Of a stretch of 64,000 bases of DNA, positions 1-8,479 are shown piece by piece; position 1 is the first letter of the stretch, and each line of letters begins with the position of its first letter. The notes beneath the pieces are model-generated. The model searched no databases. It was not told the origin of the DNA and was given only the letters and a program-made list of their open reading frames with translations. Source of the DNA: Paenibacillus_E violae (lineage in GTDB: Bacteria; Bacillota; Bacilli; Paenibacillales; NBRC-103111); assembly GCF_032461945.1 (NCBI RefSeq), contig NZ_JAWCUD010000007.1:62001-126000 (forward strand), written 5' to 3'. The translations under genes and the position numbers were made by a program.

Positions 1-828
1 CATCTCACGAATACTCATGGTTGAATAAGAGAGATGCCTCATTAACAAATCACTTTTTTGCGCAGCTTCCGTTAATGGCAAATGCGAATGCGTTTCGTTA
101 TAGACGCGGTAAAAGCCTTCTGCGAAATTGACGCCGGCCGCCCGTCCATACTCGCCGTTGTAAGATTCGAGCAGCTTGCGGGCGAATAAACCGCTGTAGC
201 CTTGGCTTTTGAATTCATCCATCGCTTTGATCTTCTCGCCTACAACAGAACTGATATCGATAAACACATCATTGCGAATTCCGTACAAACTAAGACCATC
301 AATAGGGCTAACTGGCAGCGAGGTTAAGAAGATTTGTTTCACTTGATATTCCGCCTGACCGTCCAGGTTTTTCAAGAAAAGCGAAACCTTGCTTAGGCCG
401 GCAAACGCCATCTGGGTCGCAATCGTATGCGGATTATGGAAGGCCGTATTCATCGGAAAATCGCAAATGACGATATCCGGCCTTTCCTTGGACACCTCTT
501 CGGCAATCCGATCCACGATTTCTTCATTCACAACCGAGTAGTTGTCATCGTAATCAAGTAAAATGAGCTTGGAGATTCCGATTGTTTGGGCAGCCCGCTC
601 AAATTCACGCCTTTTATTCAGCGCAATTTCTTCCAGGCCCGCATGCAGAAGGCTCTCGTCGGGATTATCTTTACGCCATTCCTCGGCATATTTGTTAGGA
701 TGCAGCCGTCCTCCATGTGTCAAAATCAGAGCAACGACTTCATCCCCACGCTTCGCATGAAGCGCCAGCGTACCTCCGCAATTCGTGATCGTATCGGCGG
801 GGTGCGCATAAATGGTCATCACTTTCAT
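1..828 (-). CDS. LmbE/PIG-L family deacetylase-like protein (C-terminus beyond window)
   Basis: The frame is open from an ATG at 828 to the window edge, 276 codons with no stop, so the 3' end is missing. An AAGGAGGG ribosome site lies just upstream. The first strand and loop read MTIYAHPADTITNCGGT, which is the LmbE/PIG-L signature (normally HPDD followed by GG) with the first Asp replaced by Ala. A second family-like His motif, FHNPHT, is near residue 140. The family consists of zinc enzymes that deacetylate N-acetylglucosaminyl conjugates. In MshB the residue that is Ala here is the general base, so catalysis may be altered or lost. The gene follows the minus-strand AraC regulator at 1051-3294 with 222 bp between, so it may be regulated by it. 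The fold assignment is firm; the activity is unsure. Confidence 0.85.
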   Translation of the reverse strand, partial: MKVMTIYAHPADTITNCGGTLALHAKRGDEVVALILTHGGRLHPNKYAEEWRKDNPDESLLHAGLEEIALNKRREFERAAQTIGISKLILLDYDDNYSVVNEEIVDRIAEEVSKERPDIVICDFPMNTAFHNPHTIATQMAFAGLSKVSLFLKNLDGQAEYQVKQIFLTSLPVSPIDGLSLYGIRNDVFIDISSVVGEKIKAMDEFKSQGYSGLFARKLLESYNGEYGRAAGVNFAEGFYRVYNETHSHLPLTEAAQKSDLLMRHLSYSTMSIREM

Positions 829-1050
829 AGAGCCCTCCTTGTGTGATCAGATTGTTGAACCCCTCTGTGAATCCATCTGCACAGCGCTGTCAACATCGAT
901 AGTGTGATCTACCAACAAGGTAGCATAGGCCCCCTAACATTGCGTAGGTGAAATTCATTAGATAACCTTAGATTTCGTTAGTCTCACAAGCGAATATAAG
1001 GAATTCGACCTGTTTCTTAAAATAACAAAGGTGTGTAGCCGGTCGTATGA
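829..1050. other. Intergenic region between LmbE-like gene and AraC regulator
   Basis: This 222 bp stretch holds the ribosome site of the LmbE-like gene at its left end. I see no convincing hairpin terminator for the regulator on the right and no clear sigma-A promoter, so read-through from 1051 cannot be excluded. Confidence 0.4.
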
Positions 1051-3294
1051 TCACCCGATTTGCCCTAAAAGCTGCTTGCGATACTGCGAAGGCGACAACC
1101 CGGTGTTGTCTTTGAACCAAATGCTGAAATAGTGCGGATTCATAAATCCGACCTGCAGCGCGATATCCTTGATTTTATTAGCCGGTTCTTCCAAAAGACG
1201 TTTGGCGTGTTCCATGCGCACTTGACCAACATAGTCCGTAAACCCGACACCAACTTCCTTTTTAAATAATTGGCTGAAGTAGTTGGCGTTTAGGCCGACC
1301 TGCTCGACGACCGAATCAATGCCCAGTCCCACATCGCTGTATTGCTCATTAATGATTTGCAAAGATTTGAGAATACTTCTGCTAGGCTTTTTCTCTTCCT
1401 GAACACTCGGGCTTAAATGTTCTCTGACCAGCGCGATGAACTGCCTGCCGTTTTTCTCCAGCGGCTGTGACAACAGCTTTTCCTGCACGTCGCCGAACCA
1501 GCTTTTACTCAGCACTGCCGATTGGCCTGACTTAATAAGCAGTTTATACAAGTGGTTGTAGAGCGAGGCCATTAACGCATACAGTACGTGCGGCACGAGA
1601 TGGCTGGCTCTGGCATAGACGATCAGCTCTTCCATCACAGCGGCACAGTTATCGATATCACGCTGCTCCATGTAATAAAGGAGCTTGTTTTCGTACGCTT
1701 CAGGGTACTGCAGCTTCCAGGAATCTCCGACGAAGAAAACATTGGTCTGTTCATCCATTCTTTCGCCAACCAGATAATTCAGCAGTGTTTTGGCTTCCTC
1801 GAACGAGGTTTTGATCAAATTAACATGCTCATATTGGTTGCCGACAAATGCATACATGTGCAGGCCAAGCCTTTCTTTCAACACGGCAATCAGCACATTG
1901 ATTTTATTAAACACTTCTTCATTGGTGCCGTTAAAAATCAAGCAGTACTGCTCGCTCGACAAATAAATGCTGATCATCTCATGCCAATTCTCGAATTCAT
2001 GGATGATCGATTCCGCCCGGTCCAGCATTTCTTTCTCATTGCCGCCATGTACGTGCAAGAGAACAACGCGAAACGAAGTGCTGCTAAGGCGGAAACCGAG
2101 CCGTTCTTCGAACATCTGCGCCTCTGTCTCCGTCATGCTTCCTTCTATGAGCGAACGGACCAGCTTCTCCCGCATGAGCGGCTCGCCCTCGCGAACTTTA
2201 TCAATCATATGATTGAACGCTCGGCCAAGGTCGCCAAGTTCATCTTTATATAAAGGTTGGAATTTCAAATTCAAATTGCCCTGCTCAACATGCCGGAGCA
2301 TGCGAATCATTTTGCGCATCGGCATGGAAATCGTCCTGGAAATGAACACGGAAACAATCACCATAAGCGCAAGGGACAGACCTAGGAAGGCGATCCATAA
2401 ATTGTTTATTTGCTTCAAATCCTTAAGCAGCAAGCTTTCTGGAATCGTATGAACAAACGTCCAGTTTGTCAACGGATGTTTGGAATAAGCAACAACATAG
2501 TGATTGCTCTCTTCGGTATAGTGCCCTTTCGCACCCGTCATTCGGGCGATATCAATGGGAGGATTCTCTGCACCACTTCCGGCGGAGAAGATAAAACCGT
2601 TAGAGTCGACGATACTGTTCGTACCTTCGTCCAGATTCGATGAGGCCAAATAATTGTTAAGAATCGTTGGAGAAATCGAAATGATGAGGTAACCGAGGAT
2701 TTGTAAATTATTTTTATCGTAAATTGTTTTGAACATAACAATAGATGTTTGCTTATTGCGCCATTTAATGAACGACCATAACGAATTGCTGCTGTTATTG
2801 TTGGCCATTTTGTCGTACCAGCCTTGTTTGACGAACTCATCGCTAACCAAATAACTCGGCGTGAAGTTCATCCCGACACCGCTGTCGTAAACATTCTGGT
2901 ATTTATCCACCAAATAAATCGCTTCAATCCCATAAAACCTGTCAGATAACTGCCTTAATTGATCATAGATGTAATTGTAAGCCTGTATGCGATTCATCCC
3001 ATTCAAGTTCGCCGCATTGGCGCTTAACGGCTCTTGAATATTTTCATTGTAGACGAGGAGCTGGGAAGACTTTTCAATACTTTGTATGTAGCTATCCATG
3101 CTGCCGGTGAAATACTCTATTTTTTGCAGCATCGCATTGCCTTCCCTGTCCGTCATGAATCGTTTGATAAATGTCGAAGACAACACAGCAAAGATGATGA
3201 GCGCGATGAGCGTAACTAGAGAGAACGATAACCACAGCTTTTTTACCAATTTCAGATCGTGAAAAACCCGGAACCCATGAACAGAGCTTCTCAT
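1051..3294 (-). CDS. Membrane-bound AraC-family transcriptional regulator (Cache-HAMP-AraC type)
   Basis: The 747-residue protein has a transmembrane helix near residues 20-42, an extracellular Cache-like region, a second helix near 295-318 and a HAMP-like segment (ISMPMRKMIRML). A central region of about 250 residues precedes a C-terminal AraC helix-turn-helix pair ending ALQVGFMNPHYFSIWFK. This is the one-component membrane regulator type common in Paenibacillus, where the outer domain senses a carbohydrate and the inner domain binds DNA. The longest frame starts with TTG at 3309. The ATG at 3294 has a GGGGGTG ribosome site about 8 bases upstream and is preferred. Likely targets are the downstream deacetylase-like gene or the catabolic operon to the right. 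Confidence 0.85.
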   Translation of the reverse strand: MRSSVHGFRVFHDLKLVKKLWLSFSLVTLIALIIFAVLSSTFIKRFMTDREGNAMLQKIEYFTGSMDSYIQSIEKSSQLLVYNENIQEPLSANAANLNGMNRIQAYNYIYDQLRQLSDRFYGIEAIYLVDKYQNVYDSGVGMNFTPSYLVSDEFVKQGWYDKMANNNSSNSLWSFIKWRNKQTSIVMFKTIYDKNNLQILGYLIISISPTILNNYLASSNLDEGTNSIVDSNGFIFSAGSGAENPPIDIARMTGAKGHYTEESNHYVVAYSKHPLTNWTFVHTIPESLLLKDLKQINNLWIAFLGLSLALMVIVSVFISRTISMPMRKMIRMLRHVEQGNLNLKFQPLYKDELGDLGRAFNHMIDKVREGEPLMREKLVRSLIEGSMTETEAQMFEERLGFRLSSTSFRVVLLHVHGGNEKEMLDRAESIIHEFENWHEMISIYLSSEQYCLIFNGTNEEVFNKINVLIAVLKERLGLHMYAFVGNQYEHVNLIKTSFEEAKTLLNYLVGERMDEQTNVFFVGDSWKLQYPEAYENKLLYYMEQRDIDNCAAVMEELIVYARASHLVPHVLYALMASLYNHLYKLLIKSGQSAVLSKSWFGDVQEKLLSQPLEKNGRQFIALVREHLSPSVQEEKKPSRSILKSLQIINEQYSDVGLGIDSVVEQVGLNANYFSQLFKKEVGVGFTDYVGQVRMEHAKRLLEEPANKIKDIALQVGFMNPHYFSIWFKDNTGLSPSQYRKQLLGQIG

Positions 3295-3356
3295 AACCTT
3301 CACCCCCAATAATATCTATTTTTCTAGGCTAAAATTGACATAACCGCGGGTACGCG

Positions 3357-3384
3357 AAAACGGCACCATGCGTCGATGCCGTTT
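3357..3384 (-). terminator. Rho-independent terminator of the 11-gene operon
   Basis: Read leftward, AACGGCA and TGCCGTT form a seven-pair stem around an 11-base loop and run into TTTTCG. It lies 12 bp past the stop of the last SDR gene and before the AraC regulator, so it separates the two units. Confidence 0.7.
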
Positions 3385-3396
3385 GTGTATGGATGT

Positions 3397-4185
3397 TTAC
3401 TTCGCTGTGTAACCCCCGTCTACCGGGAGGTTCGTGCCGGTTACGTACTGGGAAGCATCGGAGGCTAAGAAAACGATCGGGCCCCAGATGTCATCCGACT
3501 TCGCCATGCGACCTAACATGGTTCTGTCGTTGTAGCGATGAACGAATTCAGGGAGATTCTTCTCGGTCTGGAAACCTCCAGGCGAGATGCAGTTGCACCT
3601 GATCTGACGCGCGCCATAATAGCTGGCGATGAATCGGGTAAAGTTGACCATGCCGCCTTTGTGAAAGAAATAGTCCGGGACCAAACCATTCAAAGGAAGC
3701 CCCTCATAAAGGGTGGGATCCGGTCCAACCATCCCTTGAATCGAGCCGATGTTAATGATTGAACCGGCCCCCTTCTCGGCCATCCAATCTCCGATCACCC
3801 GTGTGATCTCAAACAACCCGGTCGCGTTAACCGCCATGCTGCGGGCGAAGCTTTCGAGCGAATCGTTGTAGTGCGACATCGTGCGGGCAACCGCATTGTT
3901 GATGAGGACATCGCACTTTCCTTCCCGCTCTTCCAGCTTATCACGGATCGCAGCAATCGAGGACAGATTTTCTTGGTCGAATTGGATGGCATGCACCGTA
4001 CAACCCTCTTGTCTGAACTTCTCCTCAATCGCTTCCAGACGTGATTCATCCCGTGACGTTACGTACACGCTGCCTCCGGCCTGCGCACAAGCGATTGCAA
4101 TTTGTGTGCCGTACAGCCCGGCTCCTCCTGTCAGTAACACCGTCTTGCCGGTTAGCGAGAAACTTTGCATCACATGCGAATTCAA
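3397..4185 (-). CDS. SDR family oxidoreductase (gluconate 5-dehydrogenase-like)
   Basis: This 262-residue short-chain dehydrogenase has the dinucleotide loop TGGAGLYG near residues 19-26, NNAV in place of NNAG, a catalytic Ser in NIGSIQG, Tyr and Lys in YFFHKGG, and the C-terminal DASQYVTGTNLPVDGG typical of the classical family. The start is TTG at 4185, because GGAGG lies 8 bases before it and the next ATG (4170) is too far away. It is the last gene of the operon, 63 bp after another SDR that shares its GPDPTLYE/SPDPSIYG insertion. The pair probably acts on related sugar or sugar-acid intermediates. The substrate cannot be read from sequence. Confidence 0.85.
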   Translation of the reverse strand: MNSHVMQSFSLTGKTVLLTGGAGLYGTQIAIACAQAGGSVYVTSRDESRLEAIEEKFRQEGCTVHAIQFDQENLSSIAAIRDKLEEREGKCDVLINNAVARTMSHYNDSLESFARSMAVNATGLFEITRVIGDWMAEKGAGSIINIGSIQGMVGPDPTLYEGLPLNGLVPDYFFHKGGMVNFTRFIASYYGARQIRCNCISPGGFQTEKNLPEFVHRYNDRTMLGRMAKSDDIWGPIVFLASDASQYVTGTNLPVDGGYTAK

Positions 4186-4248
4186 ATCGAATTCCTCCTG
4201 TCCCTTGTGGCACTTGCGGCCCCTTGTGAAAGCATCGCCTTCCTATCG

Positions 4249-5040
4249 TTACCAAGCCGTCCATCCGCCGTCCACCATCAGGTTCGAGCCCGTCATATAA
4301 CTGGAGGCATCGGAAGCCAGCATGATGACGACACCCGTCATTTCTTCAGGCTTCCCTACCCTGCCTAGCATGGTTTTAGCTTGCAGCTTCTCAATGAAAT
4401 CTTCATTCTGACCGATGACGGTGTTTGGAAAAGGTCCCGGAGATACGCTGTTGCAGCGTATCCCGTATTTCGCCAAATGAGCAGCGCAATAACGGGTCAG
4501 TTGGACGACGCCCGCTTTGCCAACGCCATAATTCGGCGGGTTGTTCGCACCGCTGTCGCCATATATGGAAGGATCAGGCGAAACAACGCCATACATCGAG
4601 GCAAAGTTGATGATTGAACCGCCGCCGCTTTCTCTGAAGTGCGGAATGGCTTCCCGAATACAGCGGAACGCTGTTCCTGCCGCTCCGTCCACGCCTTTTT
4701 GCCACACTTCATCTGTCATAAATTCCAGCTCTGCTCCTTTGCCATAACCGGCTCCATAGGTCGCACAGTTGACCAGAACGTTCAACCTGCCGCTGGCTGC
4801 GAAATGCATCTGCATCATATTGCGGATTGAAGCCGTATCCGAAACATCGCAGACGATATTGCGCAGACGGCCTTCCTGAATCGCAGCTTCCAGCGCAGCA
4901 TTTGTACGGAACGTCAGATCCGCCACCGTAACATCAGCGCCAAAGGCTAACATCGCTTCCGTGAGCGCCGATCCAAGATAACCGGACCCTCCCGTGATCA
5001 CAATGCTTTTTTGCTGTAAAGAGAATAGCTCTGTATACAT
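4249..5040 (-). CDS. SDR family oxidoreductase
   Basis: The 263-residue protein carries TGGSGYLG near residues 17-24, VNCATYG where classical SDRs have NNAG, catalytic Ser in NFASMYG, YGVGK as the Tyr-Lys pair, and DASSYMTGSNLMVDGG at the end. The loop between Ser and Tyr is longer than usual and resembles that of the next gene, suggesting an old duplication. A GGAGG site sits 7 bases before the ATG. It lies 12 bp downstream of the aldolase gene. NAD(P)-dependent oxidation or reduction of a sugar-acid intermediate is inferred from context only. Confidence 0.87.
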   Translation of the reverse strand: MYTELFSLQQKSIVITGGSGYLGSALTEAMLAFGADVTVADLTFRTNAALEAAIQEGRLRNIVCDVSDTASIRNMMQMHFAASGRLNVLVNCATYGAGYGKGAELEFMTDEVWQKGVDGAAGTAFRCIREAIPHFRESGGGSIINFASMYGVVSPDPSIYGDSGANNPPNYGVGKAGVVQLTRYCAAHLAKYGIRCNSVSPGPFPNTVIGQNEDFIEKLQAKTMLGRVGKPEEMTGVVIMLASDASSYMTGSNLMVDGGWTAW

Positions 5041-5052
5041 AACCCGGCCTCC

Positions 5053-5883
5053 TTAACTGCTCTTCGTCGAGCCGTAGACAGAATCCGTGCCAGTTCCGGA
5101 CACGCGGTTAATACTGGAGGCAATCCCGCTCAAATATTGACCGAACCCAACGACATCCGCTCCCACACTGACAAATCGGTAGCCCATTGCCGTCAACTCC
5201 GACAGATTGCTCGGACTGCCTACCGTTCCTGCAAACTTGCCGTGTTTCTGAGCGAGGCGCGCCACCGATTGGCGTGTTTCCAGCAGCAGCGGGTGGTCCC
5301 ACTTGCCAGGGGCGCCAATGCCTTGGCTGAAATCCCCGGGACCGAAGAAGATCATGTCCAGTCCAGGCAGTGCAATCATCTCTTCGAGCTCGGCTAGCGG
5401 CTCCGGATCTTCAATCTGCAGCACATTGAAGCGCTGCTCATTCGCCTGAGAAATGTAATCGCCCAAGTCTAAATTACAGAAAGCGCCGTCGGCATTTCCG
5501 CCATCGAGAGGACGGCGGCCGAGCGGATGAAACTTCGTTTGATGGATAATTTGCTTGGCATCCGCCAGACTCATCACGTGAGGTATCATGATCCCCGCTG
5601 CATCCATTTCCAATGGGCGAATCAGATCGCTGTAGCTGCCCCTCGCCACGCGCACAAGGACATCCACGTCATAAGCTTTCGCCGCCCATATTTGCCGCTC
5701 GATCACAGCCCAATCATTGGGGACATGCTCCATGTCCGTCCAGAGGCAATCCACACCGGAAATCCTCGCAGCCATCTCCGTAATTCGCGGGTCAGCGAGA
5801 TTTAACTTCAGCGCAATCGCCGTTTCCCCCGATCTAAGCTTGCGTAAAACGCGACTCGGACGCATATGAAATTGTGTTGTCAT
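5053..5883 (-). CDS. HpcH/HpaI family aldolase
   Basis: The 276-residue TIM-barrel protein shows the class II metal-dependent aldolase motifs: WTDMEH near residue 50, MIPHVMS, RRPLDGG, LQIEDPEPLAELEE and FFGPGDFSQGIG. These match 2-keto-3-deoxy-L-rhamnonate and 4-hydroxy-2-oxoheptanedioate aldolases, which cleave 2-keto-3-deoxy acids to pyruvate and an aldehyde. It sits between a Gfo/Idh oxidoreductase and two SDRs, the usual company of non-phosphorylating sugar-acid pathways. The Glu of IEDPE and the Asp of PGDF are the expected metal-site and active-site positions. A real aldolase is likely; the substrate is unknown. Confidence 0.88.
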   Translation of the reverse strand: MTTQFHMRPSRVLRKLRSGETAIALKLNLADPRITEMAARISGVDCLWTDMEHVPNDWAVIERQIWAAKAYDVDVLVRVARGSYSDLIRPLEMDAAGIMIPHVMSLADAKQIIHQTKFHPLGRRPLDGGNADGAFCNLDLGDYISQANEQRFNVLQIEDPEPLAELEEMIALPGLDMIFFGPGDFSQGIGAPGKWDHPLLLETRQSVARLAQKHGKFAGTVGSPSNLSELTAMGYRFVSVGADVVGFGQYLSGIASSINRVSGTGTDSVYGSTKSS

Positions 5884-5920
5884 CCTTTCGACCTCCTTCA
5901 GGTGTATGCGAAAAGCGGAC

Positions 5921-6862
5921 TTAATCCGCAGCGATTTCTTCCAGAGGGACTATTCTTCCGCCCTCTTCCCGGCTTCGAATACCGGCAATAACCATACGCA
6001 TTAATTCTTCTGTTTCACTGAATGGAAAAGGACGTTCTCCTGTATGTAAATAACCGATAAAGGCTTCAAGCTGAGTTTTAAAGGAATAAAACGTATCTTG
6101 GGAACTGACGGTAGCGCTCGCACTCGTGCCGCACAACTGCAAAAGGCCATGCGAACCATATAGATCTTCAATCGCAATCACAGCAACATCGCCATGTGTA
6201 CGATGCTTGAATAACACGATATTTCGTTCCTTGGTTCCTACGTTTTGTGCAGAAAGAAAACCGGGGCCTAGAATGGGGTAAATGGACTCCAAAGCGTGGA
6301 TGCCGTAGCGTTCCCAGCTTTTGCAAGTCGTGATGCTTGTATAACGAAGCTGTCCTAAAGAATGTATCGAAGTGCGATAAGGCATGAATTCTTTGCAGTA
6401 GCGCATGCAGCTGGATGACATGATTCTGGCGCCATCCCGTACCCAGCGCTGGAATTGCCTAAGATCAGGCTCATTATCCACCAGCGGTTTGTCGACAAAA
6501 ATGGGAAGGCCCGCTTCGACGAACGGCCGGCAGCGTTCCACATGCTCGTAGCCCTTGTCCGTCGTGATCATCACAGCATCCACATGCCCGATCACATCCT
6601 CCGGCCTGCTAACGATATGAGGAATGAGGGAGGCTTTTGCCACGTGTTCCGCGTCTTTGGGATCATCGGTCCAGATGTGCGTCACCGACGCGCCTGGAAT
6701 TTGCAGCTTTTCTTTCGGTTCTTTTGCAAGATAAGCCGGAATAGCGGGATAAGGACAATCTGCCATCACGACTTGATCATAGTTATTGAACATGGCACTC
6801 CAGGAGTAAGGATGACCATTCCCATCCACCATCCCGAGGACCGCAATGCGTAAGGGTTGCAT
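5921..6862 (-). CDS. Gfo/Idh/MocA family oxidoreductase
   Basis: The 313-residue protein begins with a Rossmann strand (LRIAVLGMVDGNGHPYS) whose glycine loop is unusually long for the family. The family's EKP motif appears as FVDKPL near residue 115, keeping the Lys but changing Glu to Asp. A longer frame begins at 6880 and overlaps the IclR stop, but the ATG at 6862 has AGGAG 8 bases upstream and is preferred. Members oxidise or reduce sugars and cyclitols with NAD(P). It is between the IclR regulator and the aldolase in the operon. Confidence 0.83.
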   Translation of the reverse strand: MQPLRIAVLGMVDGNGHPYSWSAMFNNYDQVVMADCPYPAIPAYLAKEPKEKLQIPGASVTHIWTDDPKDAEHVAKASLIPHIVSRPEDVIGHVDAVMITTDKGYEHVERCRPFVEAGLPIFVDKPLVDNEPDLRQFQRWVRDGARIMSSSCMRYCKEFMPYRTSIHSLGQLRYTSITTCKSWERYGIHALESIYPILGPGFLSAQNVGTKERNIVLFKHRTHGDVAVIAIEDLYGSHGLLQLCGTSASATVSSQDTFYSFKTQLEAFIGYLHTGERPFPFSETEELMRMVIAGIRSREEGGRIVPLEEIAAD

Positions 6863-6876
6863 GAGGAGCTCTCCTC

Positions 6877-7686
6877 TCATTTATCGTCCATAACGGTTGG
6901 TGCATAGGGGTAACCCAGCTTTCGGGAGATCTGATGCGCAGCCGTCTTGATGCTTTCCGCCATTTCGGGCACAACGTCCGGAGCAAATCGGTGCATCGCC
7001 CCGGATAGGCTAACTGCACCCTCGATGGTCCCATACATATTAAAAATGGGAGCAGCCAAACAACGCGCACCCTCTACAATTTCTTGATCATCCAATGAAA
7101 ATCCTTGCTGCCTGACCTGATTTAATTCAGCAAATATCGATTCAGGTGAAACAAGGGTATGTTTGGTCTTCGCCGGCAATCCATGACGTGCAATCATCTC
7201 CCTGACTTGGTCCTCCGGCAAGTAAGCGCTCATCGCTTTTCCCATTGCTGTGGCATGAAAGGGGGATTTGGAACCAACGGTATCCGTCATGCGGAGTGGC
7301 TGTGTGCTCTCAATGATGTCCACATACAGCACCTCACCGTCCACTAGAACGCCTAAGTTAATCGTGTCTCCATAGCGCTCTGAGAGCTTCTTCATTTCTT
7401 GCATCGCTGAAGCTCTTAGTGTGTTGCGTTCCAACAATCCTCGCGTCAGCATCAATTGCTTGTAGCCGAGGCAATACTTGCCGTTGTCATCGCTTCTACT
7501 GATGAAAGCCCGCTGCTCCAGCGTCAAGACGATTCGGTACGTGGATGATTTGGGTTGATCGAGCAGATCCGTCAGCTCCAGCAAATTCAGGGAACCGTGT
7601 TCAGCCAGCAGCTCCAACAAATCCAACGCTTTATCAATCGTTTGGATGGTGTAGCGTTCCTGTTTCTGACTTACATCCATGCTCAT
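6877..7686 (-). CDS. IclR family transcriptional regulator
   Basis: The 269-residue protein has an N-terminal winged helix (TIQTIDKALDLLELLAEHG, then LLDQPKSSTYRIV as recognition helix) and the IclR effector domain with GKAMSAYLP and DDQEIVEGARCLAAPI. It is encoded inside the operon it most likely controls, 21 bp from the SDR gene and 14 bp from the oxidoreductase. A TGAAAC-N4-GTTTCA inverted repeat at the operon promoter (14055-14070) fits the operators of IclR proteins such as KdgR. Whether it represses or activates is not visible. Confidence 0.92.
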   Translation of the reverse strand: MSMDVSQKQERYTIQTIDKALDLLELLAEHGSLNLLELTDLLDQPKSSTYRIVLTLEQRAFISRSDDNGKYCLGYKQLMLTRGLLERNTLRASAMQEMKKLSERYGDTINLGVLVDGEVLYVDIIESTQPLRMTDTVGSKSPFHATAMGKAMSAYLPEDQVREMIARHGLPAKTKHTLVSPESIFAELNQVRQQGFSLDDQEIVEGARCLAAPIFNMYGTIEGAVSLSGAMHRFAPDVVPEMAESIKTAAHQISRKLGYPYAPTVMDDK

Positions 7687-7707
7687 AGGTAGGTTCGCTC
7701 TCCTTCG

Positions 7708-8466
7708 TTAAGATAGCTTAATGAGCTGCCCGCCATCCACCACGAGGCAATGGCCTGTCATATAACGCGAATCGTTCGTCGCCATAAACAACGCAGCGTC
7801 TGCAATCTCTTCTGGTACCCCGGCGCGTCCCATCGGAATCGTCTGCAAGTACGGCCCGAAAGCGGCCGGATTGTCAATCAGCGGCTTCGTGAGCCTTGTC
7901 TCGATAAAGCCCGGGCACAGCGCGTTGACGCGAATACCAAGCGGTGCAAGCTCAATGGCCATGGACATGGTGAGCAAGTTGATGCCGCCCTTGGTTGCAT
8001 TATAGTGCGCTTGATCCTTCTCTGCTGCGAGACCGTTCACGCTGGACATATTAATAATTGAGCCGCCTTTGGCCTGCTTGGCGAGCACTGTCGCAACGGC
8101 TTGCCCGGCGAGAAACGTGCCTTTCAAATTGATCGCCATGTGCCGGTCCCACTCCGCTTCCTCGATCTCCAGGAAGGAGGCCGGGCTGCAAATCCCGGCA
8201 TTGTTGACCAATACGTCAATCGTGCCCCAATGCCCTAGCACCGTATCTACCATCCGGTCAACATCCGCTTTAAATTGTACATCGCCATCAATCCAAATAA
8301 CCTGCCCGCCTTGTTCCGCAATTTCCGCAGCGGCTGCTTGAAGCGCCCCCTTCTCTCTGCCGGTGATAGCCACCTTGGCTCCTTCAGCGGCGAAACGGAC
8401 AGCCGTCGCCTTCCCGATGCCGGTTGAGCCGCCGGTGATAAGCGCGATCTGATCTGTCATTCTCAT
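7708..8466 (-). CDS. SDR family oxidoreductase (glucose 1-dehydrogenase/FabG-like)
   Basis: This is a complete classical SDR of 252 residues: ITGGSTGIG at 10-18, VNNAGICSP near 87, catalytic Ser in NMSSVNG, YNATKGG, and a C-terminal NDSRYMTGHCLVVDGG. A GGGGG ribosome site lies 8 bases before the ATG. It is closer to glucose 1-dehydrogenase and 3-oxoacyl reductase homologs than to the two SDRs at the operon end. It follows the aminotransferase by 13 bp. Confidence 0.9.
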   Translation of the reverse strand: MRMTDQIALITGGSTGIGKATAVRFAAEGAKVAITGREKGALQAAAAEIAEQGGQVIWIDGDVQFKADVDRMVDTVLGHWGTIDVLVNNAGICSPASFLEIEEAEWDRHMAINLKGTFLAGQAVATVLAKQAKGGSIINMSSVNGLAAEKDQAHYNATKGGINLLTMSMAIELAPLGIRVNALCPGFIETRLTKPLIDNPAAFGPYLQTIPMGRAGVPEEIADAALFMATNDSRYMTGHCLVVDGGQLIKLS

Positions 8467-8479
8467 CTGGTTATCCCCC

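Noticed and set aside
1588..2253. A 221-codon plus-strand frame inside the AraC regulator.
   Set aside because: It is antisense to a clearly coding frame with conserved motifs and has no motif of its own.
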